A DNA stretch of 64,000 nt from [Clostridium] saccharolyticum WM1 (GCF_000144625.1 NC_014376.1:2418001-2482000), one strand, 5' to 3'. Positions 33,912 through 43,403 are shown, numbered from the stretch's first letter. Numbers and translations are program-made. Notes: generated by a model not told the origin, from the sequence alone.

Positions 33912-34925
33912 TTATTGCCCCTTCTTCCCCTTTGATTTTTCTGCACGGATTGAAATAACTCTCTGAATTACAATAAAGAAACAGAGAAGGGCCGCAATGG
34001 TAACTTTCGTCCACCAGGTATTCAGATTCTGATAGGTAACGATCGTCTGGATAATTCCCTCTATCATGACGCCCACTACTGTTCCCGCCACAGTACCAAC
34101 GCCTCCCGTAAGCAAGGTACCGCCGATAACAGCAGAGGAAAGGGCATCCAATTCCAGGCCCAAATTCTGAAGCCCGAACCCTGCCAGAGTATAAAAACTG
34201 AACACGATTCCTCCCAGGGCCGCGCAAAAGCTGCTGATCCCATATGCCGCAATTTTCGTCCTGGCAACATTTAATCCCATAAGGCTTGCAGACGTTTCAC
34301 CGCCTCCCAATGCATATAAACACCTTCCAAATTTTGTATATCTCAGGGTATAGACCGCAGCCGCAAAAACAATCAGAAGGATAAATACATAATAATAAAT
34401 CTTCCCGTTCCAGGCTTTTGCTTCTCCCAGATGTACCGCTACCTTTCCCAAAGCCATGGTCTTAAAAAAAGGATCGCTTATGGGTATGGAACGCTCACTG
34501 ATCACAACACAAAGCCCCCGCATTAAAAACTGGCCTGCCAATGTTACAATAAACGGCTGAAGCTTAAAATAATGAATCAGGGCCCCCTGGGTACAGCCAA
34601 TGATTATTCCTGCGAGAAGCATCAGAAGAATTACCAGAAAGGCCGGAACTCCCCGTTCCAGCAGGTATGCGGAACCCACACCGGTAAATGCTATGGTGGA
34701 TGCAATGGAAATATCGATCCCTCCGCTTATAAGCACAAAAGTCGCTCCGATTGCCGCTATCATCAGATATGCATTGTCATTAAAGAGGTTTAAAAAGGTT
34801 GATAAAGACATAAAGTTATTGTACTTTACGGAACCAAACAGAAACATCAGGACAAACAGTACCATGGTGATAGCCAGTGAAATATTATTGATCTGAACCC
34901 TTTTTCTTTTTGCTGTCTGTTCCAT
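33912..34925 (-). CDS. yjfF: Sugar ABC transporter permease (YjfF type)
   Basis: A 337-residue BPD_transp_2 permease with about ten membrane helices. It has ISGGIDISIAST and the C-terminal GAVIGGT-type motif (AVIGGTLLTGGVGTVAGTVVG in part). The start overlaps the ytfT stop by one base. It forms the channel with YtfT, probably for galactofuranose or a related sugar. Confidence 0.9.
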   Translation of the reverse strand: MEQTAKRKRVQINNISLAITMVLFVLMFLFGSVKYNNFMSLSTFLNLFNDNAYLMIAAIGATFVLISGGIDISIASTIAFTGVGSAYLLERGVPAFLVILLMLLAGIIIGCTQGALIHYFKLQPFIVTLAGQFLMRGLCVVISERSIPISDPFFKTMALGKVAVHLGEAKAWNGKIYYYVFILLIVFAAAVYTLRYTKFGRCLYALGGGETSASLMGLNVARTKIAAYGISSFCAALGGIVFSFYTLAGFGLQNLGLELDALSSAVIGGTLLTGGVGTVAGTVVGVMIEGIIQTIVTYQNLNTWWTKVTIAALLCFFIVIQRVISIRAEKSKGKKGQ

Positions 34926-35959
34926 CAGCTGCCAACCACCTTTCTTTTTATCATTTTGCGCCCGATTACCAGTTCTTTAAACTGCTTTGACTGGGACAGA
35001 CAAATGATAATAATCAGCAACGCCTTTAAGACACGGATATAGGCCGCCGGAACTCCAAGCGCCAGTACCGTTGTGGTGATGCTCTGTACGATCAATGCCC
35101 CGATCACACTGGCCGGAATGGAAAAACGCCCGCCCATCAGGTTCGTCCCTCCTATTGCTACGGCTAGAATGGCGTCCATTTCAATCCCCAGACCTGCATT
35201 GTTGCAGTCTGCGCCTTTGATCCCTGCACTTTCAATCAGGCCGGCTACGGCAGCAAATGCTCCGGAAATCGTATAAATTGCCAGCAGCATCCGGTCAACC
35301 TTAATGCCAACATACTTTGAGGCGGTGGGATTACAGCCTACGGATTCCAAAAACAGGCCAAATGCCGTTCTTCCCGTAAATATCACCAAAAACCCCACCA
35401 AAAGAAGCACAATAAATAATGGAAAAGGAAGACCCAAAATATAGCCTCCATTGATAAAATAGTAAGCTTCCGAGGTAATGGTAACAATCTTTCCCCTGGT
35501 AATCAGCTGTGCGATTCCTCTTCCTGCAACCATTAAAATCATGGTTGCTACAATCGGCTGAATGTTTATTTTTGCCACTAAAAATCCATTCCACATACCG
35601 CTGGCAATTCCAGCAAGAATTGCAATCATTATAGCTGCGGCCACATTTCCGTTTAACGCCGGTAAAATATTTCCGTTGACGATACTGCAGGCAATGGCAC
35701 CGCTGATTGCCATGATAGATCCAACGGAAATATCGGTTCCTCCTGTGGCCAATATCATGGTCATACCGGCAGCCAATATCATAAGCTTGCTTCCGTTTCT
35801 TACGATATCAATCATACGCCCATATAAGTGTCCATCAACGATGGAAAGGAGGAAGAAATCTCCCTTGCTGACAATGCCGTTAAAGAGCAGAATCATCGCA
35901 AAGATCATGAGGGGACGAAAATACTGCTTTCCTGACAAACGATTCCAGATTTCTCTCAT
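34925..35959 (-). CDS. ytfT: Sugar ABC transporter permease (YtfT type)
   Basis: A 344-residue BPD_transp_2 permease with ATGGTDISVGSIM and AVAIGGTNLMGGRF. Its start overlaps the end of the ATPase gene by 4 bp, and it is followed without a gap by yjfF. Confidence 0.9.
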   Translation of the reverse strand: MREIWNRLSGKQYFRPLMIFAMILLFNGIVSKGDFFLLSIVDGHLYGRMIDIVRNGSKLMILAAGMTMILATGGTDISVGSIMAISGAIACSIVNGNILPALNGNVAAAIMIAILAGIASGMWNGFLVAKINIQPIVATMILMVAGRGIAQLITRGKIVTITSEAYYFINGGYILGLPFPLFIVLLLVGFLVIFTGRTAFGLFLESVGCNPTASKYVGIKVDRMLLAIYTISGAFAAVAGLIESAGIKGADCNNAGLGIEMDAILAVAIGGTNLMGGRFSIPASVIGALIVQSITTTVLALGVPAAYIRVLKALLIIIICLSQSKQFKELVIGRKMIKRKVVGS

Positions 35960-37485
35960 GACGCTTCACCTCCAGCCATAATTCTCATGATTGCTTCTTC
36001 CGATATTTCTTTTCCCTTTAACTCTCCCACCTGCTTCATATCCCGGAGTATGACCATCCTGGTGCAGCAGCGGAGCATCTCATCAATCTCCGATGAAATA
36101 AAGAGTACCGCCATTCCTCTTCCGGCAAGCTCCATGACGATTTTCTGAATCTCTGCCTTTGTTCCGATATCAATTCCCCGAGTCGGCTCATCCAGCATCA
36201 AAAAATCCGGTTCTGTGGCAAGCCACCGGGCGAGAATTACCTTTTGCTGGTTACCGCCGCTTAAATTCTTAATCAGCTGCCCGGTTCCGGGTGTTTTGAT
36301 CTGAAGCTTTTCAATATAATCCATTGCAAGTTCTTCCGCTTCTTTTCTGGAAATCTTATAAAAGAGCCCTTTTTTTACCTGAAGGGCAAGTATGATATTT
36401 TCCCAGATGGAGAGTTCGCCGATAATTCCCTCTGTCTTCCGGTTTTCCGGGCAAAAGGCGATCCCATTCCGGATGGCGTCTAAAGGGGAATGGAGTTGTA
36501 TGGTATTATTTTTAACTTTTATTTCACCTTCGCTGATAGGATCTATTCCAAATAAAACCCTGGCAGTCTCCGAACGGCCGGAGCCTAAAAGCCCGGAAAA
36601 GCCCAGAACCTCTCCCTTTTTCACTTTAAGCCCAAAATCCTTAATCGTTCCCGGACTGCTGGCATTGACCAGTTGAATAAAGATCTCGTTCCCATGGTGC
36701 TCTGCATCCTCCGGCTGTCTTGTACTCATACTTTCCTTAAGCCCTGCATAATCCTTTCCTATCATTTTTCCCACCAGCTCTACTTTTGGCAGATCCCTGG
36801 TCAAATAAGTTCCCACATACGTTCCGTTTCGAAGTACGGTGATTCTGTCAGTGACCTCATAAACCTGATCCAGAAAATGTGTAACAAATATAATCCCCAT
36901 GCCTTCCTCACGAAGTTTTTTCATGATTTGAAACAGCTTTTCAACCTCGGCAGAGGAAAGACTGCTGGTAGGTTCATCCAGGATCAAAACCTTTGCCTCA
37001 ATATCGCTTGCCCTTGCTATAGCTACCATTTGCTGGATGGCAACGGAGTAATGATCCAGATTTTTCGTGACATTTATATGTAAATCAAACTTTTCCAGAA
37101 GCTTACTGGCATCGGCATTGATTTTTTTCCAATTAATTGTTCCAAACCGGTTCTTCGGTTCCCGCCCAATGTAAATGTTTTCCGCTACAGAAAGGTTTGG
37201 ACAAAGGTTAACTTCCTGATATACCGTTGAGATTCCTTCATTTTGTGCCTCCTGTGTGGATCTGGGATTGATTTGTCTTCCCTCCAGCTCAATGATCCCC
37301 TGATCCTTGATTTCTACTCCCGTCAGCACTTTAATAAGGGTTGATTTTCCTGCACCGTTTTCCCCTAATAAGGCATGTATTTCACCCCGATGAAGCTCAA
37401 ATCGTACATCAGATAACGCAATGACCGCTTTCCCAAACGCCTTGGTTATATTTTTCGCTGTCAAAAGCTGATTTCCAGCACTCAT
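35956..37485 (-). CDS. ytfR: Sugar ABC transporter ATP-binding protein (YtfR type, duplicated cassettes)
   Basis: A 509-residue protein with two ATPase cassettes. The first has Walker A GENGAGKST and Walker B VLILDEPT with a diverged signature. The second has LLGSGRSE in place of Walker A, signature LSGGNQQK and FLMLDEPT. This asymmetry is typical of MglA/RbsA-type transporters. ATG 37485 has GAGGAGG 7 bases upstream; the longer frame at 37503 does not. Confidence 0.92.
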   Translation of the reverse strand: MSAGNQLLTAKNITKAFGKAVIALSDVRFELHRGEIHALLGENGAGKSTLIKVLTGVEIKDQGIIELEGRQINPRSTQEAQNEGISTVYQEVNLCPNLSVAENIYIGREPKNRFGTINWKKINADASKLLEKFDLHINVTKNLDHYSVAIQQMVAIARASDIEAKVLILDEPTSSLSSAEVEKLFQIMKKLREEGMGIIFVTHFLDQVYEVTDRITVLRNGTYVGTYLTRDLPKVELVGKMIGKDYAGLKESMSTRQPEDAEHHGNEIFIQLVNASSPGTIKDFGLKVKKGEVLGFSGLLGSGRSETARVLFGIDPISEGEIKVKNNTIQLHSPLDAIRNGIAFCPENRKTEGIIGELSIWENIILALQVKKGLFYKISRKEAEELAMDYIEKLQIKTPGTGQLIKNLSGGNQQKVILARWLATEPDFLMLDEPTRGIDIGTKAEIQKIVMELAGRGMAVLFISSEIDEMLRCCTRMVILRDMKQVGELKGKEISEEAIMRIMAGGEAS

Positions 37486-37537
37486 GGTGTTTCCTCCTCG
37501 CATTTAAATTAAGAGGACATTTCCTCTGATATGAAAA

Positions 37538-37575
37538 GGGCTGCTGCAAAAATAATGATACTTTTGCAACAACCC
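37538..37575 (-). terminator. Attenuator after the YtfQ-type gene
   Basis: GGGCTGCTGCAAAA / TTTTGCAACAACCC pair over 14 bp with wobbles. TTTTC follows on the minus strand. It sits between the binding-protein gene and the ATPase gene, as in the opp operon. Confidence 0.7.
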
Positions 37576-37581
37576 CGCGGT

Positions 37582-38655
37582 TTAATATTTGCGGTCCGGA
37601 AGTACCTTAGCTGCCATATCAGCAGTGAATACGCCATCTACCGATTTTACCCATTTATCAACAGACTGGCCTGCTTTCAGCTTTGCCGCTGTTTCAAATA
37701 ATAGCGGCCCAAGCAAGGGATTGCACTCTACGGTACAGTTTGCCTCTCCGGCTGCCATTGCTTCAAAGATTCCGCGGACACCGTCGATGGATACGATCTT
37801 AATATCTTCTCCCGGCTTTAATCCAGCCTCTTTGATCGCTTCAATTGCTCCAAGAGCCATATCATCGTTGTGTGCATATACACCTTTGATGTCCTTATTG
37901 GATTTCAGGAAAGACTCCATAACCTCTTTTCCCTGAGCTCTGGTAAAATCGCCGGTCTGGGAAGCTACGATTTCAATATTGGGATAGCTGGCCTTGATTT
38001 CATCGTCAAATCCGGTTTTGCGGTCCGTTGCTGCAGAAGCGCCTACCGTTCCTTCCAGTTCAACAATCTTTCCCTTTTCCCCAAGCAGTTTAGCCATTTC
38101 CTTTGCGGCCATCTTGCCTTCTTCAATGAAGTCTGAGCCAATAAAGGTTGCGAATAAATCTTCGCTCACATCCGCTCTTCGGTCCAGAAGGACAACGGGA
38201 ATGCCGGCCTCTTTCGCCTCGGCAAACACCTGATCCCAACCTGTTTCTACTACCGGAGCCAGACCAATCACATCCACCCCCTGCTCAATGAAGTTTTTGA
38301 TTGCCTTAATCTGATTTTCCTGTTTCTGCTGTGCATCGGCAAATAGAAGCTCTACCTTATCACCGTTTTCCGCAGCATAGGTTTGGATGGAAAGAGTTTC
38401 CGCATCACGCCATCCGGACTCCTGGCCGATTTGAGCGAAACCAACTACCAGCTTTTCCCCTGATGCTTCAGCCGTTTTAGCCGTGGTTTCCTCTGTCTTG
38501 GTCTCCTCCGCCTTTGCAGCAGTATCAGCCTGTGCAGCCGTAGTCTGGGGAGCTGCTGTAGTTGCGGCCCCGCTGCTGGCTCCGTTGCTGCATCCGGCTA
38601 AGGAAACCGCAGCCATGGAAGCGCATAGCAGCATGCTTAAAAATCTTTTTTTCAT
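37582..38655 (-). CDS. ytfQ: Sugar ABC transporter substrate-binding lipoprotein (YtfQ type)
   Basis: A 357-residue lipoprotein. The signal MKKRFLSMLLCASMAAVSLAGC ends in lipobox LAGC. An Ala/Thr-rich linker follows, then a Peripla_BP_4 domain with VGFAQIGQESGWR, PVVETGWDQ and YAHNDDMALGAIEA. The E. coli homologue binds galactofuranose; the sugar here is inferred only at family level. Confidence 0.9.
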   Translation of the reverse strand: MKKRFLSMLLCASMAAVSLAGCSNGASSGAATTAAPQTTAAQADTAAKAEETKTEETTAKTAEASGEKLVVGFAQIGQESGWRDAETLSIQTYAAENGDKVELLFADAQQKQENQIKAIKNFIEQGVDVIGLAPVVETGWDQVFAEAKEAGIPVVLLDRRADVSEDLFATFIGSDFIEEGKMAAKEMAKLLGEKGKIVELEGTVGASAATDRKTGFDDEIKASYPNIEIVASQTGDFTRAQGKEVMESFLKSNKDIKGVYAHNDDMALGAIEAIKEAGLKPGEDIKIVSIDGVRGIFEAMAAGEANCTVECNPLLGPLLFETAAKLKAGQSVDKWVKSVDGVFTADMAAKVLPDRKY

Positions 38656-38748
38656 GATTTAATCCTCCTTTTTTATTTGAACCATACGGCTATTATGCCG
38701 GAAGGAGGGAAAAAAGTCTTTGCAATAATTTGAGTAAAAAGTATAAAA

Positions 38749-39975
38749 TCATTGCATGGAGGAGTTCTGATTATTTTTCTTAATCAATCTCCGGTATTCT
38801 CCGGGGCTGACGCCCAGATTCTTTTTAAACACATTGCTGAAGTAATGCTGGTTCGCATATCCGGCCAGCTCCGCAATTTCATATATCTTCAATTCCCCGT
38901 TATGTAATAGCTCTATGGCCTTCCGGATCCTGACACTGGTCAAGTAGTCAACAAAGGTGACTCCCATCTCTCTGCGGAACATCCTGCTTAAATGGGCTAC
39001 AGACAGGTTCACATGGTCCGCCGCATCCTGGAAGGAAAAATCCTCCCGTGAGTAGTTGTCCTCAATATACAGCTTCACATCCTTAATCACAGACGAACCG
39101 GTTTCCAGTTCCTTTAGACGGCTGACGGCTGCTTCGTAGGTTTCAGCCAGAGATCCGTAATCATCTCCGTTCACCTGCATGATTACACTGCGCACGGGCA
39201 AATGCGACTCCAGTATTTTACAGTAAATCTCCGCTTGTTCCTCTGCATTTTCCGGAGCCATTGTCTTTGATATCACCACCAAATTTCCGTGCCGGTCCTG
39301 GCAGCTGTTTGGATTCACCAGCCCCTGAAACATTTCATTTGCAATATTCTCAGCAACAAAAAACAGCAGATCTTCATTCCAGGTGCCTTTTACGTCTTCC
39401 ATTTTCTGATATTCCAGGGAAACCACCGTAACGGTAAATGGCTGGGGAAGTGATAAGTTTAAATATTGTGACCGTTCCCCAATCTCTTCTCTTGTATAAT
39501 GCCCTTCCAATGCTCTCTGCAAAAAGTTAGAGGCAAGATAAGTACGGTTTTGTGCAAGCATACTCATCGCCCAGTCAAGGTATTTATCTTCACTCTCCTC
39601 TCTATGCAGTCTTTCCCGAACCCGCTGCATCATCTCGTCAAAAGGCCCTTCCATCAGCGGCTTTAGAAGATACTCAAAAACCCCCAGTTTCAAAGCTTCT
39701 CTGGCATATTCAAACCGGTCATACCCGGTGATGATCACTACCACCGCTCTGGGGTTCGTTTCCCTTAATTTTTTTATGAATTGAAGGCCATTAAGAAATG
39801 GCATATTAATATCAACAAAATAAACATCCGGCGAAACGCCCTTTGCCAGTTCAAGAGCCATCTCTCCATCCTCTGCTTCTGCTGCCAGTTCAAAATCGCC
39901 GTATTGTTTCAAAAAACTGATGATCCCCCGGCGAATGATGTACTCATCATCTGCTACCAGTACTTTATACCCCAT
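38749..39975 (-). CDS. AraC-type response regulator (YesN-like)
   Basis: A 408-residue protein with an N-terminal receiver (VADDEYIIRRG, phospho-acceptor Asp55 in VDINMP), a linker domain, and a C-terminal AraC helix-turn-helix pair (VNLSVAHLSRMFRREMG and AGYANQHYFSNVFKKNLG). It is the first gene of the sugar operon and probably activates it when phosphorylated by the kinase at 32037. Confidence 0.92.
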   Translation of the reverse strand: MGYKVLVADDEYIIRRGIISFLKQYGDFELAAEAEDGEMALELAKGVSPDVYFVDINMPFLNGLQFIKKLRETNPRAVVVIITGYDRFEYAREALKLGVFEYLLKPLMEGPFDEMMQRVRERLHREESEDKYLDWAMSMLAQNRTYLASNFLQRALEGHYTREEIGERSQYLNLSLPQPFTVTVVSLEYQKMEDVKGTWNEDLLFFVAENIANEMFQGLVNPNSCQDRHGNLVVISKTMAPENAEEQAEIYCKILESHLPVRSVIMQVNGDDYGSLAETYEAAVSRLKELETGSSVIKDVKLYIEDNYSREDFSFQDAADHVNLSVAHLSRMFRREMGVTFVDYLTSVRIRKAIELLHNGELKIYEIAELAGYANQHYFSNVFKKNLGVSPGEYRRLIKKNNQNSSMQ

Positions 39976-40142
39976 AGGTACCCCTCCTGAATTTTATTAG
40001 CTTCTTTCACCGTATACTTTTTCGTACTTCTAAACTTTTTATTTCACTTTAATCATTCTCCCGTGAAACCAGCAATGCTTATGCTTGATCACCTTCTGCA
40101 AATGCATTTATAATCATAACATAAATTTTTTAAATTCTCCAT

Positions 40143-40172
40143 TGACTCTCACATTATGGTATACTCTATACT
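40143..40172 (+). promoter_or_regulatory. Promoter of the MerR gene
   Basis: TTGACT (40143-40148), 18 bp, TATACT (40167-40172), 40 bp before the gene. Confidence 0.6.
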
Positions 40173-40212
40173 GTAATTGAGCTCAAAAACACATATATGT
40201 GAGGTAATAAAA

Positions 40213-41031
40213 ATGCTGAAAATAGGTGATTTTTCAAAACTGTCAAGGATCAGTATACGGATGCTGCGTCATTACGATGAGATCGGCCTGTTGGTTCCGC
40301 AAACCACTGACAGCGTAACCGGATACCGTTATTATGGGGAAGATCAGCTGCCGGTTGCAGGCAGAATCACAGCGCTTAAGGATATGGGGTTTAGTCTCGC
40401 TGCGATCAGGGAAATCCTTAAAAGCTATGATGACCCACGGGCATTGGCCGACTTTTTGACGGTAAAACAGGCTGAGGTAAAGGCCGAAGCCGCAGAAACA
40501 AACCGCCGTTTACTTCTCCTTGACACAGCCATCAAACGGCTGAGAAAGGATGATACCGCTATGAGTTATAATGTTGTTTTAAAAAGTTTACCAGAACGCT
40601 ATGTTGCCAGCGTCCGGCAAGTGATTCCTTCCTACGATCAGGAAGGTATTCTGTGGAACCTTATGATGACAGATACAGCTTCACTGCATCTGCAGCCTGC
40701 TGATAATTGCTGCAGCCTGGCAATCTTCCACGATGAGGGATACAAGGACAGCGATGTGGATGTGGAAATACAAATTTCGGTAAAAGGTGTTTATCATGAT
40801 ACGGAGCACGTTGTGTTTAAAACTGTACCTGAAATAGAGATCGCCTCAGCGACCTACAAAGGCAGCTATGAGCAGCTTACCGCTGTAAACAATTCCGTGG
40901 CAAACTGGGTAAATGATAATGGATATGAATTTAACGGAGCCATGTTTTGCATCTATCACGTCAGTCCCGCCCAAACCCAGAACCCAGAGGAGTTAGTGAC
41001 CGAGGTTTGCTATCCAGTTAAAAAGAAATAA
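40213..41031 (+). CDS. MerR-family regulator with GyrI-like effector domain
   Basis: A 272-residue protein with an N-terminal MerR winged helix (LKIGDFSKLSRISIRMLRHYDEIGLL in part, key RMLRHYDEIGLL), a dimerisation coiled coil (residues about 75-115), then a GyrI-like ligand-binding domain. Such proteins (BmrR type) sense hydrophobic drugs. I chose ATG 40213 for the GAGG upstream and the family start MLKIGDFSK. It is divergent from the sugar operon. Confidence 0.88.
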   Translation: MLKIGDFSKLSRISIRMLRHYDEIGLLVPQTTDSVTGYRYYGEDQLPVAGRITALKDMGFSLAAIREILKSYDDPRALADFLTVKQAEVKAEAAETNRRLLLLDTAIKRLRKDDTAMSYNVVLKSLPERYVASVRQVIPSYDQEGILWNLMMTDTASLHLQPADNCCSLAIFHDEGYKDSDVDVEIQISVKGVYHDTEHVVFKTVPEIEIASATYKGSYEQLTAVNNSVANWVNDNGYEFNGAMFCIYHVSPAQTQNPEELVTEVCYPVKKK

Positions 41032-41059
41032 TAATAACCGAATATCAATGAATTCGAAA

Positions 41060-41800
41060 GACAGCTTTGCAGTCAAGACCACCCGTAAAACGGGTGGCTT
41101 GTGAAAAGGGTATAACCCTTTGATACTAGGCCAGCGTCTCAAGGCGCTGGCTTTCACTTCGTTCAAGCCACTATGCTTTTGACTCGTCGCCGCCCCTGAA
41201 GGGGCCTTTGTAATACCGACTAACCCTTAAAAGGGTCCTCGTATTCTTTTACACTTAGTTTATCTTGCATAATATCCGCTTTTTCCTGCTCCTGTATATA
41301 TTTTCGGATGGTGTCCTCATTTAGTCCTACTGTGCTTACATAGTATCCTTCCGACCAAAAATGTCGGTTTCCGAATTTATACTTTAGGTTTGCGTGGCGA
41401 TCAAACATCATAAGGGCGGATTTGCCTTTTAGATAACCCATAAAACTGGATATGCTAATTTTAGGTGGAATACTTACCAGCATATGTACATGATCCGGCA
41501 TAATATGGCCTTCTAAGATTTGGACCCCCCTTATAATTACATAGTTGCTTCAAGACTTCTCTCAAATCTTCCTTGTATTGATTATAAATTACTTTTCGTC
41601 TATACTTAGGTGTGAAGACGATATGATATTTGCACATCCATTTCGTGTGTGCCAGTTCATTGGCTTTCTTCGCCATTGAAATCACCTTTCCTTTCTCTAA
41701 TAGTGGCTTGGACACCTCTATTATAATCGGAAAGGTGATTTTTTGTATAACTTACTGACTCGCACCCGCATAGCGGGTGGTTTATTATTTCACATGGATT
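41060..41800. mobile_element. IS200/IS605-type insertion sequence (tnpA only)
   Basis: A short element with subterminal hairpins instead of inverted repeats: CCACCCGT/ACGGGTGG at 41079-41098 on one side, and CACCCGC/GCGGGTG at 41763-41780 on the other. Further palindromes (AAAGGGTATAACCCTTT near 41105; GCCCCTGAAGGGGC near 41193) lie on the right side. It encodes one transposase and no TnpB. The outer limits are approximate. It inserted between a MerR gene and a tRNA cluster. Confidence 0.75.
41220..41676 (-). pseudogene. tnpA: IS200/IS605 TnpA transposase, frameshifted
   Basis: Two overlapping frames make one Y1 transposase. The first gives KWMCKYHIVFTPKYRRK and the second gives the HUH motif MPDHVHMLVSIPPK and the Tyr helix IRKYIQEQEK. 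They join at a run of six G (minus strand, 41524-41529). Five G would restore ...YKGVQILEGHIMPDHVH. It is inactive as read, unless the indel is a sequencing error or the run causes slippage. AAAGGTGA precedes ATG 41676. Confidence 0.85.
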
Positions 41801-41860
41801 CATTTCTCTTAAAGAGAAACTCACCCATGTTCAACAGGCTAAAGCCCATAAAACAAAAAA

Positions 41861-41893
41861 CGAGGGTTTTGAATTTCTCATCCAAAACCCTCG
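41861..41893 (-). terminator. Terminator of the leftward tRNA-Leu pair
   Basis: CGAGGGTTTTG / CAAAACCCTCG (11 bp) is followed on the minus strand by TTTTTTGTTTT, about 50 bp after tRNA-Leu(AAG). Confidence 0.8.
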
Positions 41894-41944
41894 TTTCGCT
41901 GTATCAATACAGAATATCTGAATTGATGTTCCCTAATATTATAA

Positions 41945-42028
41945 TGCGGGAGATGGGACTTGAACCCACACGATCATACAACCACAAGATCCTTAGTCTT
42001 GCCTGTCTGCCAATTCCAGCACTCCCGC
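41945..42028 (-). tRNA. tRNA-Leu(AAG)
   Basis: An 84-nt class II tRNA. The acceptor is GCGGGAG/CTCCCGC with discriminator A. The anticodon arm CAAGA-CTAAGGA-TCTTG gives anticodon AAG. The T-loop is GGGTTCAAGT. It is co-directional with tRNA-Leu(CAG) 51 bp upstream. Confidence 0.95.
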
Positions 42029-42079
42029 ATGTCATATAAGAAATTTAAACCATACACCTATGACTATTTGTATAGCTCG

Positions 42080-42163
42080 TGCAGAAGAAGGGACTTGAAC
42101 CCTCAAGGTATTGCTACCACACGGACCTGAACCGTGCGCGTCTGCCAATTCCGCCACTTCTGC
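42080..42163 (-). tRNA. tRNA-Leu(CAG), second copy
   Basis: Identical over its 84 nt to the gene at 29954-30037; the anticodon is CAG in CACGG-TTCAGGT-CCGTG. Confidence 0.95.
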
Positions 42164-42196
42164 ATTTTGTTATTACCTCTCGCAACAACAATAGTT

Positions 42197-42225
42197 ATTA
42201 TAGTATACAAGCCCCTATCTGTCAA
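42197..42225 (-). promoter_or_regulatory. Promoter of the leftward tRNA-Leu pair
   Basis: Minus strand TTGACA (42220-42225), 17 bp, TATAAT (42197-42202): a perfect sigma-A promoter. Confidence 0.88.
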
Positions 42226-42280
42226 CAACATTTCCCTATATTTTTGAAATATTTTTTTTGTATATATTTTTCATAAAATA

Positions 42281-42309
42281 TTGACAATTTTACTTAAGGA
42301 TGCTAAAAT
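42281..42309 (+). promoter_or_regulatory. Promoter of rightward tRNA-Leu(AAG)
   Basis: TTGACA (42281-42286), 17 bp, TAAAAT (42304-42309), 12 bp before the tRNA. Confidence 0.85.
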
Positions 42310-42321
42310 AGGCTTCGTTGT

Positions 42322-42405
42322 GCGGGAGTGCTGGAATTGGCAGACAGGCAAGACTAAGGATCTTGTGTCTGTATAGACGTGTGGGTTCAAGTCCCATCTC
42401 CCGCA
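42322..42405 (+). tRNA. tRNA-Leu(AAG), second copy
   Basis: An 84-nt class II tRNA with anticodon AAG in CAAGA-CTAAGGA-TCTTG. It differs from the copy at 41945 mainly in the variable arm. Confidence 0.95.
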
Positions 42406-42430
42406 CTTTTTATTTTTTTTATTTTTCCTA

Positions 42431-42458
42431 TTGACATATTTATCTTTTTGGGTATAAT
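42431..42458 (+). promoter_or_regulatory. Promoter of tRNA-Asn
   Basis: TTGACA (42431-42436), 16 bp, TATAAT (42453-42458). Confidence 0.85.
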
Positions 42459-42469
42459 AGTTCATGTAT

Positions 42470-42542
42470 TCCTCGATAGCTCAGTCGGTAGAGCAAACGG
42501 CTGTTAACCGTTGGGTCGTAGGTTCAAGTCCTACTCGGGGAG
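42470..42542 (+). tRNA. tRNA-Asn(GTT)
   Basis: A 73-nt tRNA. The acceptor is TCCTCGA/TCGGGGA with discriminator G. The D-loop is AGCTCAGTCGGTAGAGC. The anticodon arm AACGG-CTGTTAA-CCGTT gives GTT. The T-loop is GGTTCAAGT. A T7 run directly follows. Confidence 0.95.
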
Positions 42543-42578
42543 TTTTTTTATTGCCAGCAATGTATTTTATGCAGAACG

Positions 42579-43403
42579 TCATTCATTCAATTCTTTTATA
42601 ACAGCAAGAACCCCTTCGTGATCATTATCCAGTGTTTCAAAAGCTGCACTTTCTTTTACTTCCTTCGGCGCATTTCCCATGGCATAGCCGTACTTCACAA
42701 CCTTTAGCATGTCCATATCGTTATGTCCGTCACCAAACGCCATGGCTTCCTCCAGGGAAATTCCACGATAATTGCATAAGTAGGTGATTCCCGCTGATTT
42801 CTTTACACTTCCATGCATAACTTCCAGATAATTTTCATTCGACAACGCAATGGATAATTCCGGATAATCCTTTCTTAACCAGATTTCTACATTATGGATT
42901 TCCTTTGCCTCTCCCATCAATAGGAACTTATGGATTCCGCCTTCCTCCTCAAACTCTTTTTTGATATCCCCTTCGGCTGCATTTAACCCGGTGATCGCTT
43001 CCTCCCTCCGAACCCATGGATCATCAGCATTGTCAACGATCCACTTTTCATAGCCATAAGTATTGCAGCATATCCTGGGAAATTCTGTTTCTAATACTTT
43101 TTTAATTTTTAATGCATGATTCAGTTCCAGAAGACAGCTATATAATATTCTTCTGTTTGCATCGTATATCAAACCGCCGCTATAACTGATAATAGGGCTA
43201 TGGCTGCCGATCTGGCGCCGAATGCTTGCCACACCTTCCGGCATTCTTGCTGAAACCAAAACAAAAGGTATCCCTTTTTGTTCCAGTTCAATGATTTTAT
43301 TACGGGTTCCATCGGTTATCTGATGGCAGCTGTCAAGTAACGTTCCATCAATATCACTAAAGATTATCTTCACCCTGCCCGTTATATTGTTTTGCATCGC
43401 CAT
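42579..43403 (-). CDS. Cof-type HAD hydrolase
   Basis: A 274-residue sugar-phosphatase-type HAD protein. Motif I is SDIDGTLLD, a C2B cap follows, and the C-terminal motif IV is GDGHNDMDML. It dephosphorylates small phosphometabolites; the substrate is unknown. GGAGG precedes ATG 43403. Confidence 0.92.
   Translation of the reverse strand: MAMQNNITGRVKIIFSDIDGTLLDSCHQITDGTRNKIIELEQKGIPFVLVSARMPEGVASIRRQIGSHSPIISYSGGLIYDANRRILYSCLLELNHALKIKKVLETEFPRICCNTYGYEKWIVDNADDPWVRREEAITGLNAAEGDIKKEFEEEGGIHKFLLMGEAKEIHNVEIWLRKDYPELSIALSNENYLEVMHGSVKKSAGITYLCNYRGISLEEAMAFGDGHNDMDMLKVVKYGYAMGNAPKEVKESAAFETLDNDHEGVLAVIKELNE

Noticed and set aside
41060..41220. Clustered short repeats near the insertion sequence
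   Set aside because: They are the palindromes of the IS end, not a CRISPR array; there is no regular repeat-spacer pattern anywhere in the window.
41743..42276. Plus-strand ORFs of 98 and 65 codons
   Set aside because: They translate tRNA genes and the insertion-sequence end.
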